From an uncultured Pelagibacteraceae bacterium (GTDB lineage Bacteria > Pseudomonadota > Alphaproteobacteria > Pelagibacterales > Pelagibacteraceae): a stretch of 64,000 bases of DNA. Made by a program: the position numbers and the translations under genes. This document shows, in pieces, positions 9,497-19,107 of the stretch. The notes under the pieces were generated by a model. It did no database searches and was not told the origin of the DNA. It saw only the letters and a list, made by a program, of their open reading frames with translations. The stretch spans positions 1 to 64,000 of the forward strand of contig CACCFT010000004.1 in the NCBI GenBank assembly GCA_902545405.1, in the 5' to 3' direction. Each line of letters starts with the position of its first letter. Position 1 is the stretch's first letter.

Positions 9497-10798
9497 TTAG
9501 TCTCTTATAGCGTAAGCTATTACACCAGTTTCAGTTACATCTGTACCTTTCAGTTCAGCCTCTTTACTTAATCTGATACCCATAGTGTTTTTCATAATTG
9601 CCCATACAATGTATGATACTACAAAAACAAATGCGTTGATCGAGATTACACCGATTAACTGTGCACTAAAATTTGCGTCAGAGTTTGTTAGTGGAACAGC
9701 TAATGTTCCCCAAACTCCAGCAAATAAGTGAGCTGGTATTGCACCAACAACATCATCAATCTTAAATGAGAATAATAGTTTTGTTCCAAACACTACTATT
9801 AATCCACCGATTGCACCGATGAATATTGCTGCTATAGGTGCTGGGGCTAATGGTTCAGCTGTTATTGCAACTAATCCACCAATTGCACCGTTAAGCATTT
9901 GAACTACATCAGTTTTACCATACATTAATCTAGTAATTACTGCTGCTGCTAAAACACCACCACACGCTGCTAAGTTTGTATTAATAAATATGTTTGATAC
10001 AGCTACTGCATCATCGAAAGTTCCCATAGCAAGCTGTGAACCTCCGTTGAAACCGAACCAACCTAACCATAAAATAAATACTCCAACTGTTACCAAAGGT
10101 ATAGAAGAAGCTGCAAATGGTCTCATTGGCTTAGCTGCACCTGATTTATCAAATCTTCCTGTTCTTGCACCTAACAACATAGCACCTGCTAAAGCTGCAG
10201 CACCACCAGTTGAGTGTACAAGAGTTGAACCAGCAAAATCAGAGAAACCTAAAGCGGCTAACCAGCCACCACCCCACTGCCATCCCATGACAATTGGATA
10301 AATGATTCCTGATAAAATTGCTGCAAATAAGAAGAAAGGCCATAATTTAATTCTTTCTGCTAACGTACCAGATACAATTGATACTGTTGTTGCACAGAAC
10401 ACCATTTGGAAATACCAATCCGAACCATCTGCATATCCTGTATCAACTGCACTTGCATCAGACCACGGTGTGAATGTTCCTATATAGCCACCTTCTGGAA
10501 TTCCATATGCTAGATTATAACCAACCATCCAGAACATAATTCCAGCGATAGAAAATAATCCTATATTTTTTGCACAAATTACAGATACACTTTTTGAAGT
10601 TACCATTCCTGATTCTAGCATCGCAAATCCGCAAGCCATAAACATGACAAGAAAACCACAAACTAAAAATAGAAATGTATTAAAAATAAATCCAACTTCT
10701 GCAGAGACTGTAGATTCGGCATAACCTACACTTGTCATGTTAAGTAAGAAAAACAAACTTACTAAAGGACCGACAAGTTTTTTTAAATGTTTAGTCAT
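9497..10798 (-). CDS. amtB: Ammonium transporter
   Basis: Amt signature region (HSTGGAAALAGAMLLG, VGVFILWLGWFGFNGGS, GGLVAITA); strong GGAGG SD. Confidence 0.95.
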   Translation of the reverse strand: MTKHLKKLVGPLVSLFFLLNMTSVGYAESTVSAEVGFIFNTFLFLVCGFLVMFMACGFAMLESGMVTSKSVSVICAKNIGLFSIAGIMFWMVGYNLAYGIPEGGYIGTFTPWSDASAVDTGYADGSDWYFQMVFCATTVSIVSGTLAERIKLWPFFLFAAILSGIIYPIVMGWQWGGGWLAALGFSDFAGSTLVHSTGGAAALAGAMLLGARTGRFDKSGAAKPMRPFAASSIPLVTVGVFILWLGWFGFNGGSQLAMGTFDDAVAVSNIFINTNLAACGGVLAAAVITRLMYGKTDVVQMLNGAIGGLVAITAEPLAPAPIAAIFIGAIGGLIVVFGTKLLFSFKIDDVVGAIPAHLFAGVWGTLAVPLTNSDANFSAQLIGVISINAFVFVVSYIVWAIMKNTMGIRLSKEAELKGTDVTETGVIAYAIRD

Positions 10799-10894
10799 TT
10801 AACCTCCATTGTTAAAAAGAGGTTCTTATAATTTTAAAAAAAATAAAAACTAATGATTGTTGTTAAAAATAGATATGCAGTTTTTGCATGTGGA

Positions 10895-10938
10895 AACAGC
10901 CTTTATTAAGAATTTTACCATTCCTAATAAAGGCTGTT
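10895..10938. other. Long inverted repeat between hupB and amtB (14-bp perfect arms)
   Basis: AACAGCCTTTATTA (10895-10908) / TAATAAAGGCTGTT (10925-10938), 16-nt loop; second small IR ATGCAgttttTGCAT nearby. Confidence 0.8.
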
Positions 10939-10947
10939 AAATGAAAT

Positions 10948-11223
10948 TTACTTGTTAAATACTTCTTTAAGTGCTTTAGCAGGTAAAAACTTTACCTTTT
11001 GAGAAGCAGCGATTTGGATTTGCTCTCCAGTTCTTGGATTACGTCCAATTCGGGCTTTTCTTTTAGCCACTTTATATGTACCAAAACCTGCAATCTTTAC
11101 AGAGTCGTCGTTTTTCAACGCATCTAGTATAGTATTCGTAATAGTATCAAAAGTACGCTCTGCATCAGCTTTACTTTGATTTAACGAACCAGCTAGCTTT
11201 GCTACTAATTGTTTTTTGTTCAT
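10948..11223 (-). CDS. hupB: HU family DNA-binding protein
   Basis: GFGTYKVAKRKARIGRNPRTGEQIQI signature. Confidence 0.95.
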   Translation of the reverse strand: MNKKQLVAKLAGSLNQSKADAERTFDTITNTILDALKNDDSVKIAGFGTYKVAKRKARIGRNPRTGEQIQIAASQKVKFLPAKALKEVFNK

Positions 11224-11375
11224 TTTAGCTCCGGTTTTAAAGGTTTATGAAACTATACTTAACAAAATCATTGATAATTCAAGCTTTTTTTTAGTATATA
11301 TTTTTTTTTGAACAACAATATATAGTGGTAAAAAAAGTCAATAAATACAATGTTTTTTTAGCTATTAAAAAAGCC

Positions 11376-12485
11376 TTAAAATAAGCCTAAATCTTTAAGG
11401 TCGTTAAATGTTGCGAAAAACATCAAAGATAACAACAAAAACATTCCGATTCGAAAAAAACCTTCCTGTGTTTTTTGACTTAAAGGACGACCTAAAACTT
11501 TTTCAAATGCATAAAACATCAGATGTCCTCCATCTAATAAAGGTATAGGAAATAAGTTAATTAGTCCTAAACTTATAGAAATATATGCCATCATACTGAC
11601 AAAAGGTATAATTCCAAATTCTGCAACTTGACCAGAAATTTTAGCAATTCTAATTGGACCACCCAATTGAGAACTGTCCCCTGCTCCTGTAAACATTGAT
11701 CCAAGATATTTAAGTGATGAAGTTGTTACAAAATAAACCTCATTAAATGATTGAAGCAAAGCTTGCGCAGGTCCAAGTTTTTTGTGTGTTATTTGATTAT
11801 TATAAGGACTAAGTTTAATACCTACCATCCTTTTCTTTAATTTGTTTCCTAATTCATCAACGCTATCAACAAAATTTGGCTTAACTTTTAAAATTATCTC
11901 CTGGTCATATCTTGAAACTTTAAAATCAATAAATTCTGATGTTGACATTGCTATTAATTTAGAAACATCAAGAATACTCTCTACTTTTGTATTATCTATT
12001 TCAATAATAACATCATTTTTTTGCATACCAGCAACTTCTGCTGGACTATCTTTTAATACTTCATCAATTACAGCTGGCGTAAAATCTTTACCCGCAAACA
12101 TGTATATGAAAGTAAAAATGACTAAAGCTAATATAAAATTAGCCAATGGTCCTCCAGCAACAATTAATGCTCTTTGATAAAGAGGTTTTGTTACAAACAA
12201 TTTATGTTGGTCTTCTTTGCTATATTTTTTTAGTAGCTCCTCTTGATCTGCTTGTGAAAATACATTTCTATCTCCGAAAAATTTTACATAACCACCTAGT
12301 GGTATCCAACAAACTTTCCATCTTGTCCCTGATTTATCATTCCATCCAAATAATTCTCGACCAAAACCTATCGAAAAATCTGTTACACCAACACCATATC
12401 TTTTTGCAAAATAATAGTGTCCATATTCATGAATAAAAACAACAACAACGATTAATACAATAAATGGTAATATAAAATTGAGCAT
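11376..12485 (-). CDS. rseP: RseP-type site-2 protease (M50)
   Basis: HEYGHYYFAKRYGV, PDZ region, NLFPIPLLDGGHL. Confidence 0.92.
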   Translation of the reverse strand: MLNFILPFIVLIVVVVFIHEYGHYYFAKRYGVGVTDFSIGFGRELFGWNDKSGTRWKVCWIPLGGYVKFFGDRNVFSQADQEELLKKYSKEDQHKLFVTKPLYQRALIVAGGPLANFILALVIFTFIYMFAGKDFTPAVIDEVLKDSPAEVAGMQKNDVIIEIDNTKVESILDVSKLIAMSTSEFIDFKVSRYDQEIILKVKPNFVDSVDELGNKLKKRMVGIKLSPYNNQITHKKLGPAQALLQSFNEVYFVTTSSLKYLGSMFTGAGDSSQLGGPIRIAKISGQVAEFGIIPFVSMMAYISISLGLINLFPIPLLDGGHLMFYAFEKVLGRPLSQKTQEGFFRIGMFLLLSLMFFATFNDLKDLGLF

Positions 12486-12525
12486 TTGTTTAATTATACA
12501 ATAATTAAGTTTTAATAAACATCAA

Positions 12526-13956
12526 TTATTTCAATTTCCATGCAATTATTGGTGATAAAGTTGCCGCAATAAATGAACAAAATAAAAGAGATTGAGAAAT
12601 ATACGATGGTGCTAAATCCACAGGCAAAATTACGCCAAATAGTATTGATTTAGAAAAATCTGGACTTGGGAATAATAATAGTCCTGCAATTAATCCTATT
12701 AATATAGAAACATATGCATTTTTTTCATCATAAGATTTAGAATAAAAAGTATAAAAAACACTTAGAACAGCTGCACAACAAAATAAATCTGCTATTAGGA
12801 ATAAATAAAGAATACTAAATCCTTTTGATGCAACAAAAAAAGCTATGACCGAAAGAAAAATAACAAATTGTTTTGAGATATTTAAATGATTATTTTTTAA
12901 ATTTAACACCTTATCTACATCTACTATTACCAAACTTGAAATAGCATTTATTAAAGTATCAATACTGCTTATTGTTAAAGAGATAGCTAAAATTATTACA
13001 ATGACTGAAAATATAATTAAATTTTCTTTTAATAAAATTGAGAAAAATGCAAGATCAGGTATGATATTAGTATCTTGAGAGACAGCCACTAAACCACTAA
13101 ATCCCATAAAAAAGACTATTGGTAATATTATTAAAAATGAAAATATTAAACTTTTTTTTAAAACCTCATAATTTTTTGCAGCATAAACTCTCTGCCAATT
13201 ACCTTGATGAAAGAGATTAGTTGCAGCAACAGCTATAAAGAAAGTTAAACCGGCAGTATAATTTGGAAGATAACTAAAACTTAACAAATGCGGATTATTA
13301 TTTTTAATAATTTCAAAATTAAATTCGTTTGTTTCAATTGAGGTAATAAAAATTAAACTAATTATTAAAAGAGCTGTAAATACAAAAAATTGAATATTAT
13401 CTGTGATTAAGGATGCTCTTAACCCTCCATATAATGTGTAAAGTAAAGAACATGATATTACTATTAAAGAGGTAATCCACAATTCAGTACCAGATAAGTA
13501 ATTAATTAAAAAAGCTACAGCAGTAACTTCAGCAATTAAAAAGATTGTCATATAAAAAATGGAAAAAACTAAAATAAGTTTATAAAGATTTGGTCCAAAT
13601 CTTAATCTTATAATTTCAATAATACTTTTGCCTTGCGGATAACTAGTTCTAAATTTTTTACCAAGATAAATTAAAATAAAGAGTGGAAATGCAGTTCCTA
13701 GTGAATAACCAATCACTGCACCAATTCCTCCCCATGTTGCTGCTGATGCGGGTCCAAATAAAATCCAAGCACCAAGTGCTGAAGCAACAAGACTTGTTGT
13801 TAAGGATAAAGTTCCAATCGAACGGTTTGCAACTAAATAATTATTAAGTCCTTTAAATTTTTTTGAAAAATAAATTCCAACAAAAACAAATATTAAAGAA
13901 ATTGAAATAATTAATATTATTGCTGATGATTGATTGATTATATTTAAATTATTCAT
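12526..13956 (-). CDS. thiV: Sodium:solute symporter; thiamin-pyrimidine (HMP) transporter candidate ThiV
   Basis: SSS-family multi-TM ORF directly downstream of a TPP riboswitch; this arrangement is described for SAR11 thiV. Confidence 0.75.
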   Translation of the reverse strand: MNNLNIINQSSAIILIISISLIFVFVGIYFSKKFKGLNNYLVANRSIGTLSLTTSLVASALGAWILFGPASAATWGGIGAVIGYSLGTAFPLFILIYLGKKFRTSYPQGKSIIEIIRLRFGPNLYKLILVFSIFYMTIFLIAEVTAVAFLINYLSGTELWITSLIVISCSLLYTLYGGLRASLITDNIQFFVFTALLIISLIFITSIETNEFNFEIIKNNNPHLLSFSYLPNYTAGLTFFIAVAATNLFHQGNWQRVYAAKNYEVLKKSLIFSFLIILPIVFFMGFSGLVAVSQDTNIIPDLAFFSILLKENLIIFSVIVIILAISLTISSIDTLINAISSLVIVDVDKVLNLKNNHLNISKQFVIFLSVIAFFVASKGFSILYLFLIADLFCCAAVLSVFYTFYSKSYDEKNAYVSILIGLIAGLLLFPSPDFSKSILFGVILPVDLAPSYISQSLLFCSFIAATLSPIIAWKLK

Positions 13957-13957
13957 T

Positions 13958-14022
13958 TTCCCTTTCTGAATTACCGGACAGGTTCTAAGGGTATTTCTCA
14001 GCCTTCTGGCACCCCATTTACA
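13958..14022 (-). promoter_or_regulatory. TPP (THI-box) riboswitch in the thiV leader
   Basis: Minus strand: AAATGGGGTGCCAGAAGGCTGAGAAATACCCTTAGAACCTGTCCGGTAATTCAGAAAGGGAAAATG; matches THI-box elements GGGGUGC, GGCUGAGA, ACCC, GAACCUG. Confidence 0.92.
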
Positions 14023-14036
14023 ACTTATTTCAAAGA

Positions 14037-14780
14037 TTAAATGAAATCAATTATTAACTTAGCACTACTAAGAAGAATTAAAGCGTAAATGATATTATAA
14101 AATAAATTTTCCTCAATTATTTTAAGTAATTTATAACCTATAAATATTCCAATAAGCGCTAAGGGAAAGAGAGTAACTGATTGATATAAAGTATCAAAAT
14201 TCATCATAGATAAATAAACATACAGAGGAAGCTTAATTAGATTTACACAACTAAAAAAAATAATTCTTGTACCAACATAAATTTCTTTTTTCATTCTTAG
14301 TGGAAGCAAATAAAGACTGGTTGGAGTTCCTCCCGCATGAACACAAAAACTTGAAAAACCAGCAATGGATGAACAAATAGCACCTTTAAAAAAGTTTTTT
14401 TTTGCCGGTATAGTTTTTTCTTTTTTAAATAAAAAATAATGACCAGAAAATAAAAAACCCATTATTCCAACTATTAACTTAAGCAAATCCTCAGAAAAAT
14501 AAGTAAATGTAAATGAGCCAATTATTATTCCAATAGCTGCAAACGGAACTATTAATTTAAGTGTTCCAAAATCAAACTCTCTTCTAAATCTATAAACTGC
14601 AATAATGTCTGAAAAAATTAATATTGGTAAAATAATTGCAAGTGCTTGATTTAATGGCATTACTACTGTCATTAATGGAACTGAAATTAATGATATTGAT
14701 CCACCTAAACCTGACTTAGCAATTCCATATAATACGATAGCTGGAACAACGCTAACAAAGAATAATAAATTTATCTCCAT
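14037..14780 (-). CDS. TauE/SafE family sulfite exporter-like permease
   Basis: Multi-TM ORF, GSLGG-like N-terminus, GGTPTSLYLLPLR..Y.GTR motif. Confidence 0.75.
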   Translation of the reverse strand: MEINLLFFVSVVPAIVLYGIAKSGLGGSISLISVPLMTVVMPLNQALAIILPILIFSDIIAVYRFRREFDFGTLKLIVPFAAIGIIIGSFTFTYFSEDLLKLIVGIMGFLFSGHYFLFKKEKTIPAKKNFFKGAICSSIAGFSSFCVHAGGTPTSLYLLPLRMKKEIYVGTRIIFFSCVNLIKLPLYVYLSMMNFDTLYQSVTLFPLALIGIFIGYKLLKIIEENLFYNIIYALILLSSAKLIIDFI

Positions 14781-14786
14781 TATAAA

Positions 14787-14951
14787 TTAGAAATATAGTA
14801 ATAAAGATAAAACCACTAATATTAAAACTAATATGATGACAGCTATGTAATTGAGTTTAATTTTAAATTTGCTTAATAAAAATTCATTAATTTTTTCCCA
14901 GAAAATAATAATTAAAATTAATAGTACTGCTGGAAGAATAAACTTAATCAT
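14787..14951 (-). CDS. 54-aa two-TM small protein
   Basis: Internal ATG of ORF 14787..15011: MIKFILPAVLLILIIIFWEKINEFLLSKFKIKLNYIAVIILVLILVVLSLLLYF. Confidence 0.5.
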   Translation of the reverse strand: MIKFILPAVLLILIIIFWEKINEFLLSKFKIKLNYIAVIILVLILVVLSLLLYF

Positions 14952-14959
14952 AAATCTAT

Positions 14960-15127
14960 TTACATCAAAAAATACATCAATCCAAATATAACAAGTATAA
15001 TTATTATCCAAATTGAAAAATTAGATATCAATTGTTTAATATTTGAGTTTGATCTGAGAAAATTAGGTAGAACTAATAATAAGACTAATATTAAAAATAT
15101 TGCAGGAATTATCTGGTCAACAGTCAA
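14960..15127 (-). CDS. 55-aa two-TM small protein, TTG start
   Basis: Not in ORF track. (M)TVDQIIPAIFLILVLLLVLPNFLRSNSNIKQLISNFSIWIIIILVIFGLMYFLM; follows the ABC permease stop directly. Confidence 0.4.
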   Translation of the reverse strand: MTVDQIIPAIFLILVLLLVLPNFLRSNSNIKQLISNFSIWIIIILVIFGLMYFLM

Positions 15128-15128
15128 A

Positions 15129-15896
15129 TTAATTTTTTATATTATAACCTTTTTTAAGTATAATTGAGACAATAGTTACACATACAATTAAAAATATAAA
15201 CATTGTTGAAATACTTATCCAAATATCAAAATCAGAAACTCCATAAAATGCAAACCTCAACCCATTAATTAAATATACAACAGGATTAAAATAAGTGACT
15301 GTTTGCCAGAAACTTGGGAGCATATCTAGCGAATACAAACTTCCACCTAAGAACACCATTGGTGTTATGACAATTGTTGGTATTATAGACATTTGCTCGA
15401 AATTTTTACTAAGAAGTCCAATTAAAAACCCAAACAAAGCAAAAGTAAAAGCAACTAGAATTAATAAGAAAATCATTAGTAAAGGAAACTTTACATTTAC
15501 TTCTGCAAAGAAAAGTGAAGTGCAGAAAATTACTGCAGCAACAATTAAGGTTTTAGTTGCACCTGCACCAACATAAGCAATTACAATTTCTACAGTAGAA
15601 ATTGGAGCTGCTAAAATTTCATAAATTGTTCCATTAAATTTAGGAAAAAAAATTCCAAAAGAAGTGTTACTGATAGATTGCGTTAATAATGTTAACATCA
15701 ATAATCCTGGAACTATATAAGAGCCATAACTAATGCCATCAATTTTTTGTACATAATCCCCGATTACCGAGCCGAATACTATAAAGTATAATGAAGTAGA
15801 TAAAACTGGAGAAAGAAGAGATTGTATTAATGTTCTTCTAAATCTATCCATTTCATGAAAATAAATTGCTCTTAATGCGTAAAAATTAATCCTCAT
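15129..15896 (-). CDS. ABC-2 type permease
   Basis: ABC-2 membrane domain ORF, paired with upstream ATPase. Confidence 0.85.
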   Translation of the reverse strand: MRINFYALRAIYFHEMDRFRRTLIQSLLSPVLSTSLYFIVFGSVIGDYVQKIDGISYGSYIVPGLLMLTLLTQSISNTSFGIFFPKFNGTIYEILAAPISTVEIVIAYVGAGATKTLIVAAVIFCTSLFFAEVNVKFPLLMIFLLILVAFTFALFGFLIGLLSKNFEQMSIIPTIVITPMVFLGGSLYSLDMLPSFWQTVTYFNPVVYLINGLRFAFYGVSDFDIWISISTMFIFLIVCVTIVSIILKKGYNIKN

Positions 15897-16821
15897 TATT
15901 TTCCTTTACCAATGTCACAAAAATCTTTTCAAGATTATTTTGCTCTGTTTTTAAATCTCTCATCCTCAAACCTGCATTTTTTAAATCTTGAAGCATCTTT
16001 GTGATGCCTGTTCTTTCAGCATGTAAGTTATAGTTGTAAATTAATGAATAATTATCATTAGATATTGATAGATTATATTCATTAAGTTCTGCTGGAATTT
16101 TTTTGACTTTATCTTGTAATTCAATAGTTAATTTTTTATGACCCATCTTTTTTAATAAATCTATTTTATTATCAACAACAATGATTTCTCCTTGGTTAAT
16201 TACAGCAACTCGGTCTGCGATTGCCTCTGCTTCTTCAATATAGTGTGTTGTTAATATTATAGTTACTCCTGTTTTCCTTAATCCCTCTACAACTTTCCAC
16301 ATATCTTTTCTCAATTCCACATCAACGCCTGCTGTTGGTTCATCAAGAAATAATATCGAAGGTTCATGTGATAATGCTTTTGCTATCATTACACGTCTTT
16401 TCATTCCTCCTGAAAGCTGATTTAACCTTAAATCTTTTTTATCCCATAAACTAAAATCTTTTAGAACTTTTTCTATATGTTGGGGGTTTGGCTTTTTTCC
16501 ATATAAGCCTCTTGAATATGAAACATTGTTAAACACTGTTTCAAATTGTTCTAGTGAAATTTCTTGGGGGACCAGTCCTATTCTTGATCTTGTTTCTCTA
16601 TAATCTTTTATAATATCAAAACCATCTACTGTAATTACTCCAGAAGTTGGTTTAACTATACCACATACAATACTTATCAGTGTAGTTTTGCCAGCTCCAT
16701 TTGGTCCAAGCATAGCAATAATTTCACCTTGCTTTATATTTAAATTAACAGTTTTTAAAGCGTTAAATCCATTGTCGTATACCTTTGAAAGGCCATCAAT
16801 TGTTATTAAATCTTTAGTCAT
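15886..16821 (-). CDS. ABC transporter ATPase (ABC-2 exporter)
   Basis: GPNGAGKTT Walker A, LSGGMKRRV, LFLDEPTAGVD. Confidence 0.92.
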   Translation of the reverse strand: MTKDLITIDGLSKVYDNGFNALKTVNLNIKQGEIIAMLGPNGAGKTTLISIVCGIVKPTSGVITVDGFDIIKDYRETRSRIGLVPQEISLEQFETVFNNVSYSRGLYGKKPNPQHIEKVLKDFSLWDKKDLRLNQLSGGMKRRVMIAKALSHEPSILFLDEPTAGVDVELRKDMWKVVEGLRKTGVTIILTTHYIEEAEAIADRVAVINQGEIIVVDNKIDLLKKMGHKKLTIELQDKVKKIPAELNEYNLSISNDNYSLIYNYNLHAERTGITKMLQDLKNAGLRMRDLKTEQNNLEKIFVTLVKENNED

Positions 16822-16854
16822 TATCTGAGGTCTTAATTTGATATAGAGATGTTT

Positions 16855-17298
16855 TTAGTGACAAGCAATATTATATTTTTTTAATCTCCAATAATTGTAT
16901 GGCCATGGAGTTAAAAATCCAACTAAAAGCATTATTGGTACCACCCACCAATTTAAAATAGCTCCACCTGTTAAAATTACATCTGTGAGGTTCATGGCTA
17001 TTTCCATACTGACCATTGATATGAAGCTCATACCAAGCGCAGTCTTTAATGCTTTGGAAAAATCAAGTTTTTGTCTTATTAAAATTATAGTTTCTAAAAT
17101 AATACTTGTAATCAAACCATTTATAATTGCTAAAGTCATGATGGCTAAAACAGGCCAGGGAATTCCTGTTATCTGAAAATACAATATGGTTCCAAAGTCA
17201 CCAATTGCACAGCCTAGTAAACACCAAGCAGTATTTTTTGCGCTTCTTTTCCAAGTATGTTTGCATGACCAATTAAAATTAACTGCTTCTGAACTCAT
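16855..17298 (-). CDS. DUF4396 domain membrane protein
   Basis: NTAWCLLGCAIGDFGTILYFQ ... SMEIAMNLTD ... PWPYNYWRLKKY. Confidence 0.7.
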   Translation of the reverse strand: MSSEAVNFNWSCKHTWKRSAKNTAWCLLGCAIGDFGTILYFQITGIPWPVLAIMTLAIINGLITSIILETIILIRQKLDFSKALKTALGMSFISMVSMEIAMNLTDVILTGGAILNWWVVPIMLLVGFLTPWPYNYWRLKKYNIACH

Positions 17299-17723
17299 TG
17301 TTTGCTCATTTCTAAATGATATTCATAAATATCATCTTTCCAATAAGATTTAATGTACGAAAGAATGTTATCAATACCTTCATCACTTATTTTATCACCA
17401 AAACCCATCATCTTGCCTTCATAATTTTTTATCAATTTAGCAAATCCATACTTTATCATTCTATGTAGTAACTCATCTGTATGATGCCAAGTATGACCTG
17501 TTCCATTTAAAGGCGGTGCTTTTCTATGCCCATCCTCATCTAAACCTTGCCAATTTGTAGCTCCAGCTAAATTTGCTTGGTGACAAGAAACACAATATTG
17601 ATTGTATAATATCTTGCCATTTTTAATTGCTTCTAATGAATCTCTAGTTATGGGGTAGTGCGAATGAGAGAAAGCAGTATCTGCATAAAATAAAACAATA
17701 AAAATAAAAAAATACTTTTTCAT
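17295..17723 (-). CDS. Secreted c-type cytochrome
   Basis: Signal peptide plus YCVSCHQANL heme motif and KMMGFGDKI axial Met region. Confidence 0.85.
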   Translation of the reverse strand: MKKYFFIFIVLFYADTAFSHSHYPITRDSLEAIKNGKILYNQYCVSCHQANLAGATNWQGLDEDGHRKAPPLNGTGHTWHHTDELLHRMIKYGFAKLIKNYEGKMMGFGDKISDEGIDNILSYIKSYWKDDIYEYHLEMSKQ

Positions 17724-18187
17724 TAGTGTGGAGCCCTATATCTGCTATGACAAGCTTTGCAGCTCGACCACATATATTGTTTCAAAGCTGCTCTAAAATC
17801 ATCTTGGTCTTCGATAATTGAAGCTAGCTTTATCATTTGATCAGAAGATTTTTTCATTAGAGCATTAAATTCATCTTTTTCTTCCCAAATAATTGGTAAA
17901 GCCTCTGTTCCGTGTCCCTCTTTTGTATTTTCTGGAAATAAATTTAGTAATTCTAAATAATTATCACTCATTCTAATCATCAGTTTTTTTGAGTCCTCAA
18001 TTTCAACTTCGTTAAGTAAAATACTAATTCTTTTTGCTAGTTTATAATTTTGACTGAATAAAGATTTTCTTTTCTTTATAATGTCTTTTGCGCTTTCTTC
18101 TGATAAAACATTAGAGTTAAATGAAAAAGAAAGTGCTACAATAAACATTATTTTGAAAATATTATTTATTTTTATAAAATAGCTCAT
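17723..18187 (-). CDS. Cytochrome c' / class II c-type cytochrome
   Basis: C-terminal SSCKACHSRYR; start at ATG 18187 gives a signal peptide. Confidence 0.75.
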   Translation of the reverse strand: MSYFIKINNIFKIMFIVALSFSFNSNVLSEESAKDIIKKRKSLFSQNYKLAKRISILLNEVEIEDSKKLMIRMSDNYLELLNLFPENTKEGHGTEALPIIWEEKDEFNALMKKSSDQMIKLASIIEDQDDFRAALKQYMWSSCKACHSRYRAPH

Positions 18188-18713
18188 GACGAATAGTATA
18201 GCATTACAATATAGTTGGTTAGCTAAATTTTTCCATTGGTTCACTTTGCTCCTTTTAATTGCTCAGATACCAATGGGGTTTATTTTAGTCAGATTGGATT
18301 TTTCGGATTTAAGAATAACTATAGAAAATGTGCACGTAATTGTTGGGATATCTATATTTTATATAACTTTATTTAGGTTAATTTATAAATTTTTTAGCAA
18401 GTCCCCAAAACTAATGCCTGAGGCATTCTTTGGACAAAACTTGATTGCGAAATTGAATCATTTCGCTCTTTATGTCGCACTTTTAACAATAACAACATCA
18501 GGAATTTTAAAAAAGCTATTTAATGGTGAAAAACTAAATTTTTTTATTTTTAAATTAAGGATTGAAGATAACTTTGATTTAGCAGATCAATTTTACAATG
18601 TTCACGTTATATCAAATTATACATTAATAGTTTTAATCTCATTGCATATTTCAGCAGTTTTGTTTCATCAAATATTTTTGAAAGAAAACATCTTGAAAAG
18701 AATGACCAGATAA
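18186..18713 (+). CDS. Cytochrome b561
   Basis: LAKFFHWFTLLLL, multi-TM with conserved His residues (VHVISNYTLIVLISLHISA). Confidence 0.85.
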   Translation: MTNSIALQYSWLAKFFHWFTLLLLIAQIPMGFILVRLDFSDLRITIENVHVIVGISIFYITLFRLIYKFFSKSPKLMPEAFFGQNLIAKLNHFALYVALLTITTSGILKKLFNGEKLNFFIFKLRIEDNFDLADQFYNVHVISNYTLIVLISLHISAVLFHQIFLKENILKRMTR

Positions 18714-18726
18714 TTAAATAGAACCT

Positions 18727-19101
18727 ATGAAAAAATATTTTGTCTTTCTTATTTTATTCTTGATACCAAATATCTCATTTGGTTTTGAAAAAACTACAAA
18801 TTTTGATCTGAAAAAATTATTAGAAATTCAAAAATCTGGTAAAACAATTGTTATTAATTCTTGGAACGAATATTGTTCAACATGTGCAGCACAAACAAAA
18901 GTTTTCGATCAAGCAATGAAAGACTTTAAGGATGTTGAGTTTTTATTCTATGAGCAAACAGAACATGAAGATATTGCTAAAGCTTTAGGTGTAAATTATT
19001 GGACTACAATAGTAGTTTTTAAAGGTGAAAGTGAAGTAGCAAGAGAAATTGGTTTGACTGATAAAGACCAAATATATAATTTAATAAGCAAAGGGATATA
19101 A
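18727..19101 (+). CDS. Secreted thioredoxin-fold protein (CSTC)
   Basis: Signal peptide; INSWNEYCSTCAAQTKVF; GVNYWTTIVVFKG. Confidence 0.75.
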   Translation: MKKYFVFLILFLIPNISFGFEKTTNFDLKKLLEIQKSGKTIVINSWNEYCSTCAAQTKVFDQAMKDFKDVEFLFYEQTEHEDIAKALGVNYWTTIVVFKGESEVAREIGLTDKDQIYNLISKGI

Positions 19102-19107
19102 TTCCTT

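Noticed and set aside
9990-10487. Plus-strand ORFs 9990-10301 and 10302-10487 inside amtB
   Set aside because: Antisense to a strongly conserved amtB reading frame; no recognisable family or independent SD.
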